A stretch of 64,000 nucleotides of DNA from Strix aluco (lineage: Eukaryota > Chordata > Aves > Strigiformes > Strigidae): contig NC_133939.1 of NCBI RefSeq assembly GCF_031877795.1, positions 7,049,698-7,113,697 of the forward strand, in the 5' to 3' direction. A program made the translations under genes and the position numbers. Each line of letters starts with the position of its first letter. Positions within the stretch are counted from its first letter, which is position 1. The notes beneath the pieces are model-generated. The model did no database searches, had not been told where the DNA came from, and was given only the letters and a program-made list of their open reading frames with translations. Shown in pieces: positions 48,201-60,800 of the stretch.

Positions 48201-51200
48201 CCTCTCCCTCCAGAGGAAAATACTGCAAGCCACCACCTGCCTATTCAACACACTCCCCGCTCTGTTCATCTGACGCAGTTATTTCCAGCTGGTACAATTT
48301 TCAATCCTTTGAAAACTAGATTCAATTGACTTTTAACCACCAGGTAAATACAGAAGACATATATCTGCTTGTCTGCATTATTTCTATTATATTCAGAACA
48401 CCTATGGGTTTTTATCCCTGAAGGGTTGTGATTTAAACATAACAATGGATGGAAATACTGGAAAGTAATATGTGAAATACATAAGGAAGCGTTCAAGACT
48501 GCATGCTCCCCATCCAGCTCAATTTGAACCTGTCCAAATAAATTCCAACATTATTGCAAAATTCTCTCCCTAGCTTTACATGCAGCGGTGCTGGAAAAGA
48601 GCAGTGGGATGCAAGGGGTGCGTGTGGGGCTGCAGGAGCTGCTGTACCAAGTTGTTTAAAGCAAGAAGGCAGCTGATGGCAGGCTCAGGGAGCACAGTCA
48701 GCTCAGGGAAAGGGATATGCAGCTTCTGGGTTTGCAGAGGGAATTGGGCTGACAGGGACTTAAATCTAAAACGTTTTAAGCCATGCAATCCCACATACAA
48801 ACTGCCCAGGAACAGCTCGCCAAGAACACATGAGACACTTAACAAAGGTGAGACTGACTTGACCTGAGCAAGGAAGGGCACATCCCAGCCCTCTGCGCCC
48901 GCAGGAGCCACTGCAGGAACTAGTCCCTGAAGGTGCAAGAGCTTATTTCAGCCTGTATTCTAAGATGGTGTTTACAGGCAGGGGTGTCTGAAGTACCCCA
49001 GGCTTCTCAACTCCTGGGACTTCAGTCCTCCTCCTCCTCCTGAATACAGCCAGACCTGCAAAAGGTGCTTGTGGCATTTTCTACCCTATGTATTGCTGCT
49101 GGGTCTGTTGCAGCACAAGCTTTTAGCACAGGCACCAACCAGCTCCTTTTCAGAAAGTCCCATCAGTGGTTTGCAAAGACAGTAGGGAAAAAAATGAAAA
49201 AAATCAGCACTCTCCACCAGTTTCTGTTTGTACCTGGCTGTGGTGAGCTGCATCCCATCTCTATCTCTGCTGGTGACACCAGCACCCTTGGGACCTGCTG
49301 CTCGTGTCCCACACAGAGATCCTGCAGGACTCGGTTTCACATTACCCCCACCTCATTTTTGTAAAGGGGGGGCCAGACCTGAGGCTGAGCTCCCGGATGA
49401 ATGGTATCTCACCAAGCAGAGCTGTCTATATGTACAGGTAGCTGCTGTCAAAAGGTGGGAGGCTTATTAAATCTCATGCAAGCAAACAGATGATCTCCCT
49501 GAAGGAAAGTGCTACCTCTATTTCCTAGATGAGAGCTTCTCCCAGATGAAGAGATAATTTACTGTGGCACCCTGTGGCTCTTGGGGCAAAGCTAGTCTCT
49601 GTACAACAGCATCCTGCCATTGAGGCATCATCATAACACAGGAACACACACCTCTGCTGTGCAAATACTGAACAGCTCCAAAGAAAGAGGTGGGATAACC
49701 TCCAGTGAAAAGGAAATAAATGTGGTAATATAAGGATATTGCCACAGAACAACATTCTCATAACATCTATTTACAAACACTAATATTGTCTTTTCAGGAT
49801 CAAGAGGAGGCCAATTTAGATAAATGCTTAATTTTATTACAAAAGTGAAATCCTTTAAATGAAATAAAATGTTATTTATGGTTGTACGACTTGCTGCTGA
49901 TACTGTGAATAAAGATAAGTCACTGAAAGGATGGAGATGTGTCACCGAGCACGTGGGACAGGAGGTCACTGCACTGTGCTGTTTTAGCACAGTGGTTTCA
50001 CAAGTGTGTGAAAAAGATTATATTCTTCACTTCATTTTATTCAGTCAGACAAATTTTATGCCTACTTCACTCAAAAAGCAACTGGGAGCTGAAAGACAGA
50101 AGTCAACTATGTCCTTCCAAGTTATGGAAAAAAGGGGGGTATGAGAAATGGCTACAACCTTAAAGGACATGAGGACCAGGAATGACCATACTGTCTTTGT
50201 TATATTATTGACTTGTTGGAAATGTAAAACATGTTTAGATGAACATTATTTTCCCTATGTGTCCAGCACATTCACTTAACTGTTAAAAACATCCATAAAA
50301 ATTCTATTTTTGGGCCTTTTTAATTGGAATTCAGTTCCCATCCAAATGCAGCTTGACCCACCATGTGTTTAAAAATTACTCATATGGTAAATAGGAAAGG
50401 TGCCATTTACCTTATACTAACATAAAAGTTTAAAAAAACAAGGCTGAAATGTATTGTGAGACACAGATTGCTTAAATCAAAATGTACTGATAGATGACCT
50501 TCACCGGTAAAATGAAATACAGGACTTAGTGGAAAAGCTTATAATTAGTAAAGGAAGTCATCATATTTTGTTTCAAATTCAAATGAGATTCATCCTTAAG
50601 AACATCTACTAAGAAAAGGAAATGCAAACAGCTATTAAAATTGATTACTTAAGTAAGGGTTTCTTGCTTACGTAGCTGGTGTTGCTTCACATCAATCCCA
50701 CTACCATGGGGGAACTTAAAATTCCAGAGCAAGAAGCAACAAAAGATTGTCCTAATAACTCACTTTCTGACTGATGAGCAAAATTCATTTTAAAACACCT
50801 CCTCTGCCTGCCTTTGGAAACAGAACATTATTTCTTTACTTTTTCTATGCTCTCACCCAAGATTCACAGGTTGTCAAGTCTCCCAGGGGAACTTGAGGAT
50901 TCTGGACGTTTTTTGATGTGCACGGGGCAGCTCTCCTCCCCGTTCGTCGGTGCAATATGGGCACGGACCAGTCTCCTTTTTGGCAGTCCTGGTGCAGACA
51001 GGATCACCTCTGCTACCTGTCCCCACAGCACTTTGTGGAACAGTCCTGACCTAAGACTTAGATGCCTGAGCAGTATCATAACGTGAGTAATAAATAACAA
51101 AACCAGCCAGGATATTCCTGTTTATTATGCTGCATCTCTCTGACGATTTTTGCTTTTGTTATATAAGGGGTTATCTCTCAGCCCTTGCTATCTCAGTTTT

Positions 51201-54200
51201 GTCCCCCCCTCGCCAGTATTACAATTCACCTACACCACGTATTTCACAGGACCACATTCTCGCTCTCCTTGCTGAATGTGGCAATTGCTCACACCGTGTG
51301 GATCTCTGAGCAGCACCTGGCAGGCAGCAAGTCTCCCCGCACAAGGCCTTCACCTGTTCCCTTGAAGCTTGGAGTTGCAGCAAACGCTATTTTTGGGCAG
51401 CTGCCAATCTCACAACCAAAGAAAAGGATCCTAAACACAACTGGGATATTTCTTCTCTCTTGCCCTGGCACACAGCACAAGGTGTGCATCCCTGGGGGAG
51501 CCCCTTCTGCGTGTGCCCTTCACTAGGGACTTTGTGGCTGCTGCTGTTTTGGCAGCTGCTACTTCATGCAGACGATGAAAAACTTGGCATTGTGCAACTT
51601 AAACAAAAACCTGCAATTTGTCCTGAAAGAACAGCTACAGAAACACAGAACCTGAATGTGAACACAGAGATGCTGCGCCAACACCCCTACGCCTGTCCCA
51701 GGGCAGGGCACCCACCTGCGCATCCATCCCCAGCCCTGACGCTCTGCCCGGGCAGCAGAGAGTTGCACCAGCCACGCGTGTGCCTCGGGCTCCCTGGGCC
51801 CCCTCCCACAGCCACTGTGGCAGGAACCGTGGCATTAAAAGCTTTAGATCTTGGTGTCAGCGCCTGCACTTTGTCAGGGTGACTTGCCTTAAAAGCTAGG
51901 ACGGCAGTAAAGATGAAAAATGTTTTTGCTATTTTCTCCCCAGCTGCCCTCAAACTCTTTATCCCCAGCAGGATGCAGAGCGCTGCTGCCAACACACTGC
52001 TCCTGTTCCCACCCCTCCGTGGCCACCAGCCACACTGGCCAAGGGCTGCTCGAGGGATGGCTTCCTACCAGGTCGAGGTCGGGCAGTTGCAGACTACGGA
52101 AGAAACGCCCCTTGGGCACAGTGGAGAGGCAGCAGGGATTAAAGAAATCTCACTAAATCCCTGTCTGTAGCTCAGTCAGGACTGGCTCTTCCCCATTTCA
52201 AGACAGCCAGAAAATCTGGCAAACAGCACCAGTCTTTCTCTAGATGCCCAGTAACGCAGACTCTGCACAGGACCTGAAACAGCAATAGGTTACAGGTGAC
52301 AAACACTGAACCGGATGTGTCTGAGAAGCCAAAACCAGGAGGGTTTTAATAGAAATCAGTAGCTTTTCTGGGATTTGCAAATAAATAAAAATGAAGTAAT
52401 CTAATTTTTCAGAAGCCCGAAGCTAAGTAATTTATTTCTAAGTGTCCCTTTTAAACAGGCTTTCTCAGACTTCCTGACCAAAACACTGCTGCTCCATATG
52501 AAATTTCAGCTCAAAGTTATTTTTAAAGACTACTGCTACAGCTGACAGGAAAGACAAATCCCGGTTTCTGATCTTAATAAAAGTCTTATACACTTTCTCC
52601 TAACGTCATAAGTATAAAGCAACACAAAAAAATGACTAAAACCAAAGCACCAGTTGCGGATCGAGTTCAGCACTTCACATCCGTTTGGCACTAGTGTAAA
52701 TCCACATCTGGTAAAGGGAAGTGGGTAAACCAGGCCTTTTGTTTTAGACACAGCTGAGGGCTACCAGGGCATCCATAAAAAGGATTTCCCACCTCAGCAT
52801 TCTCACCCCCTCTTGCCCAAAGTACTAAACCCATTCCTGAAGAAAGGGGAATGGGGCAATTTTGGCCTTTGTTACAAAATCACCTCTCGGGGAGGCTTTG
52901 CTGAGGTTTCCCAACTCAGTTCATGCAGATTGTGCTACAACAGCAACATGCCAGGTTAACTGCAATCCCAGGGAGGGCTCTTGTGAGAGAGAGGAATGGT
53001 TGGGACCCTCCTGGAAGACTCTCCATCCTGGAGGAATGGGTTGGGGGGAGGCAGAAGGAAGAGGAGGATCTGTGACTGGTCATGTAGCCCACATCCCATT
53101 TGATAAGCAATGCCAAGAGAAGGAGGAGAATTCAGAAAAGGGGGACCAGAATCAAAATCCAATGGGTCAGAAGTCTACATGAAGGTGGGGGAAAAATATG
53201 CTGCATGTCGGTATCTCAGGTCCTTCCCTTCCACTGATACCATGACCGCAGCTGCCCTGCCAGCCTGCTTTACCCACCAAACTTGGCTACAGGCAGAATC
53301 ACACATGGCGAGCTGGAAATCTCTGCCATTCCAAGGATTTATGAAAAATACTTTACTTTGGTCCCTCTGAAATGACATCATTCTCCTCTTTTATCTCTCT
53401 TGTCAGGATAGTGTGATGTTAACGACATGTACAAAGGCTTTCGGGTAGCTGAACAGTTTTATAGTCCCACACTGATAAATTAAAGCGTTTGTCACTATTA
53501 CCACATTAATGTTTTTTCCTGAGATCAAAGTCTGGATTTGCTGCATCAAATAGTGCCGTCCTCTGCTATGCATTACCATGCATTACCTTCCGAGGAAATG
53601 AATTGAGATTCCATATTTTTACATTCACATTTTAATTACACCCTGATTCTCACACCTGCTGATTGCCATCTCCACATGCAGTATGCAAGTCATTTTTTTA
53701 GTATGGATTTTCTTCTTGCTACCTGTGAGAAAAGCCTGAATATCTTGTTTCAGGACAATTGCTGCCTTCTGGCTCTGAAAGGCTGCTTCTGCAGTAAAAA
53801 ATACAATTTCTTTCCTCCTGAAACCCTGGATTCAGTCATGTTAATTTACATTTATATAACACCTTTCATCCCTGAAGATCCCAATGCACTTTACAAACTC
53901 ACCCTCTCTGTACACAGAAGCTGTACAAATATATGTGGCTACATAAACAGACACAGCAAGCCCATCACCGACCGCTGAAACGCATCTCTCTGTGTGTATT
54001 CCCAGCACACCTGTGACAAGTCAGCTCTGCATACCCTACATCATATCGCCATCAAGGAGGAAAATAAGGCCGTGTGATTTAGAGGCATGCCATTTCCCTG
54101 TCGGGAAAGAGCAAGGAATCTAGGCAAGCAACAGAATGGCTTTACAGCCTTGGCGACCGACATCTCCTTGGCACTCTGCTGCATAGGTTAAAATGAAGTA

Positions 54201-54827
54201 GAGACTGATTTGTGGTGAGTTATACCTCACTTCTGTTCTATCAGTGCCTGTAGAAGTCCAGGCTTGCTGTTCCCTTTCACTGATGAGTGACCCTCAAGCA
54301 GTTCGTTTTCTAAACCTGAAAAATACCTTTATAATGAAAAGATAAAGGGAAATAAGCCCCCCTCTCCCCAACAGCAGTAGTTGACTGATGTCCTGCCAAT
54401 CTGAGGATGGAGGAGAAGGAAGAACCCCAACATACCTGAGACACCTTTCTGACCACGTCGCTGCCCACTAGAAAGCCCTGTGCATAGGAGCGTGCCGCGA
54501 TGAAGGCTCGGGTTGCCTTCACCTTCAGGTCCCTGGGAACTTCCCCGAAGGGTTTGTGCTGCTCTGCGTGTTTCACCATGCAGTCCAGGTACTCATCTGT
54601 GATATGGTACTGGGGATTCATCAGCTTGAAGAGTCGCTCCAGCAAGCGTGTCCAGAACTCATTGAGGGCCTCTTCCAAGTTGATGTTGGAGCCCCGGTAA
54701 TAGCGGCGTAACTCGCTGTACAAGTCCTTGAAGACCTTCATGTTTTGAGTGTACAATTCCCCATACATGCTTGGAAAAGCATCATAAAGGGCCTTTTCTG
54801 ACTTGTTCAACAAATCCTGGAAATAAC
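27015..54827 (-). CDS. GPC1: Glypican-1, seven C-terminal coding exons (5' part outside window)
   Basis: GPI-anchored heparan sulfate proteoglycan at the cell surface; co-receptor for FGF and other heparin-binding ligands. Minus-strand coding exons: 54436-54827, 37756-37921, 33152-33282, 29946-30065, 29039-29172, 27677-27852, 27015-27232. All introns are GT-AG and all phases join, giving about 445 residues of an expected 550-560. The N-terminal signal peptide and first cysteines were not found up to 64000. GPC1 rather than GPC4/6 is shown by RKVSQ-VSLS, QGCGNPK with the basic [39 protein letters not shown] and DVDFQDAS. The end has SGSGSGD (heparan sulfate attachment serines) and a hydrophobic GPI signal. 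DUSP28 lies downstream on the same strand, as in human 2q37. Confidence 0.97.
27233..29038 (-). other. GPC1: Two GPC1 introns around exon 27677-27852
   Basis: Introns of 444 and 1186 bases. No other exon, repeat family or RNA gene recognised. Confidence 0.8.
27677..27852 (-). CDS. GPC1: GPC1 core exon ([16 protein letters not shown])
   Basis: 176 bases; acceptor TTCGCAG, donor GTGAGT. It encodes [40 protein letters not shown] and NDVDFQDA. This is nearly identical to human GPC1 and the best single proof of identity. The codon at the upstream junction reads AG+T (Ser) where human has Arg. Confidence 0.97.
29039..29172 (-). CDS. GPC1: GPC1 core exon ([10 protein letters not shown] / CWNGM)
   Basis: 134 bases; acceptor TTTACAG, donor GTATGG. 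It encodes [15 protein letters not shown] and [11 protein letters not shown], conserved in GPC1 (human FWISLPGTLCSEK, CWNGMARG). It ends with AG, completed by the next exon. Confidence 0.95.
29173..29945 (-). other. GPC1: GPC1 intron
   Basis: 773 bases. It contains a four-copy 9-base tandem repeat at 29842-29877. No other feature seen. Confidence 0.8.
29842..29877. repeat. Tandem 9-mer GCTCCCAGT x4
   Basis: Four adjacent 9-base units differing only at the last base. Confidence 0.9.
29946..30065 (-). CDS. GPC1: GPC1 exon with QGCGNPK and basic cluster
   Basis: 120 bases, 40 codons, phase 0 at both ends; acceptor TTTTTCAG, donor GTGAGT. It begins VFQGCGNPK and includes EDKKRRGK, matching the KRRR-type basic stretch proposed as a nuclear targeting signal in mammalian GPC1. 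The rest resembles the variable linker. Confidence 0.93.
30066..33151 (-). other. GPC1: GPC1 intron
   Basis: About 3.1 kb. Nothing recognisable beyond unremarkable short open frames. Confidence 0.75.
33152..33282 (-). CDS. GPC1: GPC1 core exon
   Basis: 131 bases; acceptor CTAG, donor GTAAGA. It encodes [20 protein letters not shown], then IRM-type helix [15 protein letters not shown] and DSITAK. The reading is fixed by phase from both neighbours, and it is too short to stand out as an open frame. Confidence 0.96.
33283..37755 (-). other. GPC1: GPC1 intron
   Basis: About 4.5 kb with no supported exon, RNA gene or repeat family. Confidence 0.75.
37756..37921 (-). CDS. GPC1: GPC1 cysteine-rich exon
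   Basis: 166 bases; acceptor CCCCAG, donor GTAAGA. It encodes [17 protein letters not shown], then [20 protein letters not shown] and TEWKYLM. These six cysteines belong to the invariant glypican set. It ends one base into an Asp codon completed by the next exon. Confidence 0.97.
39470..39780. promoter_or_regulatory. Intronic CpG-dense patch in GPC1
   Basis: By hand count about 26 CpG in about 310 bases of GC-rich sequence, close to the number expected without CpG loss. It could be an internal promoter or enhancer. It directly precedes the antisense CR1 fragment. Confidence 0.4.
39912..40519 (+). mobile_element. CR1 LINE 3' fragment, antisense in GPC1 intron
   Basis: Severely 5'-truncated CR1. 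It retains an open frame to 40502 with [54 protein letters not shown] and [15 protein letters not shown], then the tail GATTCTGTGATTCTGTGA at about 40501-40518. It is very similar to the copy at 17165 but keeps the roughly 160 bases deleted there. The frame is the element's own C-terminal part, with no RT palm, so it is inert. Confidence 0.93.
53568..53587. repeat. 10-base tandem duplication
   Basis: ATGCATTACC occurs twice in direct succession. Confidence 0.9.
53845..53910 (-). repeat. Possible ancient LINE/SINE tail (L3/MIR-like)
   Basis: On the minus strand the order TTTGTAAAGTGCATTGGGAT, then GGATGAAAGGTGTTATATAA, then ATG resembles the 3' tail I recall for old vertebrate L3/CR1-like or CORE-SINE repeats. 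Family assignment is from memory of the pattern and needs a repeat library. Confidence 0.45.
54436..54827 (-). CDS. GPC1: GPC1 core exon (human exon 3 equivalent)
   Basis: 392 bases; acceptor CTCTTCAG, donor GTATGT. It encodes [68 protein letters not shown] and [14 protein letters not shown], the alpha-helical N-lobe of glypicans. It starts two bases into a codon, so an upstream exon is required, and ends in phase 0 at VSQ. Confidence 0.96.
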
Positions 54828-57800
54828 CTGAAGAGAGAAGAAAAAGGTGATGCATCAGTTGGACAAGCAGGAATGCAATGGGCTGTGCTGTTTTACAGCA
54901 CAACCGAATGCCCTGAGAGAAGAGATGGGCCCTAACAGAGCATTTCCTCAAACCAACCTTACCCACACTCTCAGTTTTGAGCCTTAGCTGAGAAGATTGA
55001 AGGAGGAACCCCCCAGTGCTAGTGCCAGAGAACCACGCTCTGGGCCTCCTGGCCTCTTCTGGCTGCTTCACCTAGAACCAAAACTGAGGCTCTTCTCTGA
55101 GTGCTTAAGGTGCCACAGTGTTACTCATAGGTTTTCTTTACAGAACACATCAACTGTCATTGCTTACATATAACCGTAACTTGTCACAACACCTTATGAG
55201 ATATTCAACCCTGAACCAAGAGCCAGCTGCTTCTGGCACAGACATTGACACTTGTTAAACATCCCTAGCAAACATTATAAACACACAAGGATGTCTGGTG
55301 GCTGCTCAGGAGATGGAGGTCTATTCTGTAATAACTGCTGTTAAGAGTCAGACTAACACATCAATATTAGTGTCCACACCAGAAAGAAGCAAGTTAAAAA
55401 TTTCATCTAGAAGATAACCTGAAGTCTTCCATTTAATCACATGAAAGGCTGGAATTCCTCCAGTATTACCTGCTCTTACTATCATACAAAAGTGAAGGCT
55501 CTTCTGAAGAAGACTTCTTCAATTTTAAAATAGAACTTACCCCCCCTCCCCATTTTCCTTTTTTCCTGGCAGGCTGCCATTCCTGGCTGAAGCACTGATA
55601 ATCTGGGGAAGCCAGTGGGACTCCAGCACAACAAGCACAAAGCGCAGTGGTCTAAGACAAGGTCCCTGCAGGCATGAACTTTGGGGCAGCACGTTTACTT
55701 GAAGAAGACATGGCTTTACTCTGACTAACTGTTGTTCCCACCGACGCAAAAACACCACAATCCACTGCACAACTTGAAGTTGCCTTTGGAAAGATGACTG
55801 CAACTTGTTTGAGCCACCTTTCTTTCCTGCCTTACTGCTTATTTTCCAACATGTTATTTCCAAAGCCCTGGTGAGTTGGAGCAGGGCTGCCACCAGCAAT
55901 GGTGCCAACTCTTCAGAGATGCCCCCATCAGCTCTAGTCATGGCAGCCAGCCTGGTTCTGAGGCACAGCCCATAAAGCGTGTGCCAGAGTCCCAGGTGCT
56001 GCGACAGGAACAGGCACATATTATTATGCATTTAAAGACAGGGTTGTACTCAAGTGTTTTTGAACTGAGGCCGACATTATCATGTTCAAGTTTCTCATCC
56101 CATTTGACTTATTTGGATTTGCATCCTACTTTTATTTAGATATAAACAACTAAATGGTTTTATGCCATAGGTTCAGTGGTCATAGAAGTGACAGAAATGC
56201 GACTCTTGCTACATACAGCAGGGTAAAGGTGACAGACTCGATTCCTCCCTTACCAACATCTTTAGGTATTGCCATCTTCTCGACTGCCAGCTACCTTCAG
56301 GCTCTCTGAGACTGCACAGTAGGGAACTTATAGAAGAACCAACCCAATTCAATTTATTGATTTATATAAGCAACTTTAATCAGCACTTAAGTCAGTGAGA
56401 GAAACAATGGTTCAAATTATCATTTTCATTTCAATTCCATTTGTACTTTTTAGGGCCTTTTCGAAGCAAACCTGATTACACTATTCTTTAAATCTAAATT
56501 ACTATTATTTTTTTTGGTGATGTATGATAAGATCTAGTTGGTGGGAAACTGTTATTCAATTAAAATCAAACAGCACGTCTTTAGGTATATAAATTAACTT
56601 CAATGTGCTAGGCATATAAAAAAAGAAAGAAAAGCTTCTGAAATATGCATATTGCATGTGCAAAGCTTTAATAAAGTATTTTTTGAGGGAATGGCACTGA
56701 CTACAATTAAAGACCTCTAAACTTTTAGAACTAGTAAAGCTCATTTCCATAGGTCTTGCTTATATTCAGAAACTGGAAGGGCCATACAAGCTTTCCTACA
56801 TTAATAATCTCTCATTTGCTTCTCAGATTTAAATGAAGCTAAAACTCAACAAGTGGATTGAACAAGTGAAAACACCTTCTGCATCTGCACAACAGGCTGC
56901 TAATACTGAAAATTCCTGTAGTATTTTAACAAACCAATACTGAGCATTAACAGCCTGGCTTCCTCTAGCTACAATCATGTATTGCTTAATAGTTTAAAAT
57001 TTGCTTTAAGTGGTTTTAAAAGACCATGAGCAAACTAGATTTTAGCAGAAGTTTGGTTTAATCACTTATGCAGAAAATAAAGAAATGTTATCTAAAATGT
57101 GGAAGAAAAACTATGGTTTTCAAGTGTACTTTTGGAAGAAATTTACTCTTATTCCACCTGACCTGGCTGGCAGTTTGTATCTCCAAACATTTGTATGGGG
57201 ATACCTCTCAAATGACTGATCTGCATGTGTTTCTCCATCTTCCCTATTAAAACTGGATTTCTTCCTACAGACACCAATGTAAGCGTGCTGCCAGGGCACC
57301 TAAGCCTCCTATAAAATTACCTTGTAATGGGGGTTCCTAATATGAATAAAGTAAAAAGCTGATCTCATCAACAAGTACTTTGCTAAAGGACCTCAGTTTA
57401 AGAAGAAGTGATGTCTGCAGCACATCTGTCTTAACACAGCTTATCAAAGCCTCTCCTGTGGAATCTCAAGACAAAGGACGATTTGACCCCTGACCTCCCC
57501 CTGGGTCCCAACTCCTCCTCCCCACCCCAGCTGCCAGAGAGGAGCTCTCTCCCAAGGTAGGGCAAGCTTTCTTGCAAAGCCTGGGGCCTCTCATCCCAGC
57601 CCAAGGGACTCCTTTGGGTCTGCATCTCCCCCGACTCGAACAGTTCAGCCGTTGCTAGCTCCAAAGACAGCAGCACAAGGCAATCTTTTCTTGTGACAAA
57701 ATTATCGCTATGAACTGCAGGGCACTAACACAGGTGAGAACTTTCCTTTTACCAAAAGGCCTCCTCTACACGGAATAATTGTACAATATGTAATTAAAAC

Positions 57801-60800
57801 TTGGCAAGTGTTACTGGCACATATATAGCACCTATCCTGGTAACCCTCATTCATCGGCCTTGACACAGACTGCTCTGCTGCTGCTGCAAAGTGCTCAGGT
57901 ATCACCTCTTACAGCCATGGCTCCGTCCCCGGCATAGCAGCTGTGTGCACCCACTTCTAGGAAATTTTGGCTACTCCACCAACACGTGAGAGACTGTAAG
58001 AGGATGGTGTACTATTTGGGAGTTTCTCATCCAGCACTTCTCTCCTGCCCTAGCATTGCACATGAGCCTAGGCTAAGGAGATCACAGCAGGGCAAGCCCA
58101 CATCAGGGCTGCCGCAGCCCCAAGCTCCCAGCCCGTCCACTCTGGCACAGCTGGGGGCTGACCCAGGGCTGATCCTGCTGCAGCATCACCACTTCTTGGT
58201 GCATGGCCACCTTCCCCTGCAGCATCTCCTGAAGGGGCTCACTTGCCAAGCAGATAACTGCCAGGCAGATGATTTGTCCCAGCAGGACACTTTTTAGGGT
58301 CTGACTAATCTGAGGTGGCTTCGTTTTTGTGTTGCCACAGCCTTCCTACCTGTACAATGAACAGAAATGGCATTCACCTACATCAGACACAAAATACAAA
58401 GTTTCTCTGGTGCTGATGAGATATCTAAAAGCTGCTCCGCATCTTAATGTATCGCTCCAAGCGCTGCTGGTTACCCATTCACAATTTAATTAAACTGAGC
58501 TCAAACTCACTTTCTTGTATAATCAGTGTTCTTTTCTCTGTGCCAAGTGACACTAACTGAATAAATTGCTCAACAATCCAGGTTCGACATGCAGCTTGGC
58601 ACTCACCATCAGTAGGAAGAAAGCACCAACAAACGCAGCCCGATTTGTCAATCCAAGGTAAAATGACTTTTTTTGTATTGCTACAGGAGAAACAAGATGT
58701 ATATCTTCCTGCCAAAAAATTGGAAACTGTTCTCAAAAAAGTCCAAGCTAATTAAGAGTTGATGAACTGTTACTTCTCACCTAAGTGAGGGAACACCAAT
58801 TACAGTCAAGTCATTTGTGGCTGGTTCTCAGAAAGTTCTTCTAGATTTCACACACTGAGAAGAAAATATATCTACATTATCTAGGGAAAATTAATTAGCA
58901 ATTAAGTCTAAATGTGTTTGTGATGAATGGCTGACCTGGCAGGGAATTTAAATGCCTGTTTTGCAGCATTAGAAGGCAGTAAGAAGTGGGGTTTGTCAAG
59001 AGGGATGCACAGAAGCTTGAGCTAACTGCCCCGGTCCTCGACACGATCTCAGCCTGCACCGCTTGTACACTTAGCACAGGTATCTCTAATTAACATTGCA
59101 TCTTCTCCTTAACTCTCCCTGCCTACTAATATCTAACCTTTTAACGTATTTAGACATGTGTCATAGATTAAGGATATGCAGGACCTTGGGATAAAACAAT
59201 TTGCTGAACCACAGTTTAGGCATCTGTCCTTCTTGATTTCAGGCAGAAGCAATTATTTATTCTAGGGGAAGCACCCCATTATCTGTACCCATGGTGGGTG
59301 GGGGACCCTGAGGTAACCTGGGTGGCTGGAAATCTCTAATAATACAGCTGTCCCACTATTTCTAGAAGTTAAAAATTACCACTCAGTGGGTCCATTTGGA
59401 TTTATTAACTATCATTTGTACCACCACTGCTGGGTCTGCTCTGGTTCCCAAAGAAGAGTTGCAGTGATTAGCTCAGGCAGGGCATGAGCACATGGAGGCA
59501 GATTCATCCAGGTCACATCCCCAAGGCCCTGAGCTCTGTTGACACCACGCTGTCCAGGCCAGCAGCAACAGACTCAACCCATGCCTGTGTTCATGCACCG
59601 TAGCACGTGCCTTTGTTAGCCTTGGAAAGAGCAGGGATGGAGGGAAAGGGCTCATGAGGAGCCAGCGCTGGAGCTATAAAGCCCTTCTGCTGCAGGAGTC
59701 ACCGCTGCACTCCCATCCCTTGGAGCAGGTACACAAACAGCTGAGGTGGCTCTGCAGAGCCCCTGAAACGATGCAGAGCCTCTGAAACGATGCATTTGTT
59801 TCCACTCTGAGTCACAAGAAAGCAGTTACGTATTTTCTGGACCCATGCTGAAAAACCATGGATGTTCTCAGCTTCTGCCAGCCTCAGAAATTTGACAACG
59901 GAGGTGTACTAGCCAGAGACACCTTCCTGCGAGTCACCCGCTAAATCCATGACTGGGCTTCCCTCTTTCAAAAAGTTTTCTCAAAGAGCCATTGAATAGG
60001 TGAGTCCCTCCCCACTGCTGCTGGTTAAGAGCTTCACAACACTGCAAAGCCCAGCTGGTGATTTTCTAATGTCAGTAATTCAGACAAATCAAGCTCAATC
60101 TTTCCTGGGCCAATGAAAGGCACAGCTCCTCAGTCAGGGCTGTTCCTACATGAAACATCCCCTTTCACACTCTTGATGGAAAGGTATTCAAAAGAAAAAA
60201 AATGAAATGGGAGTCTGTTTTATTATTATTGCCTCTCACTTCCAGGCTCAGAAACAAGACAACAGGCTTTGCTCAAATGAAATTTCCTTTTGGCAGAGGC
60301 CAGGTCTGAAAAACTTCTGCATCAAACACAAAAATGTCAGAAAGTTATGAGCAAAGAAATGAAAGGTTTTTACAACTGAGACAATTCTGCAACCTTGGCC
60401 GCTATTTCTCTTGATGTTGTAGTGACAAAAACTTACTTCTCAGAGAATTAAGTTTTCAACCAGAATCTATAACCTTTGCATTGCATTCAAGAGAGATTGT
60501 AAATCCCCACCCATTCCCCTGCTTCACAGCTTCCCAGAGTTCACAGCTCATTTTTTCACAGTTTCCACATTTTCACAACTCTGGATTCAAACTGGGAAGC
60601 TGTGAACAGCAAGGCAGGGACTGGCAGTTTCTCTCTGAAGATGGAAAGTTTTGAGTTCCCCCTTCCTCACTCCCCCCAGCTCTTTGATACCATTTGATCA
60701 CTCAACATCTGGAACACACTGGAGTTTCTTCAACTAATATAATGATGGAAGAGGAATGGATGTAGGAGGGAATGAAGGAAGAACATCCAAATGCTCTTTG

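Larger units (their letters stand above)
37922..54435 (-). other. GPC1: Large GPC1 intron
   Basis: About 16.5 kb between the cysteine-rich exon and the large core exon. It holds a CpG-dense patch (39470-39780), an antisense CR1 fragment (39912-40519), a short duplication (53568-53587) and an ancient repeat tail (about 53845-53910). The remaining sequence has no supported gene. Confidence 0.75.
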
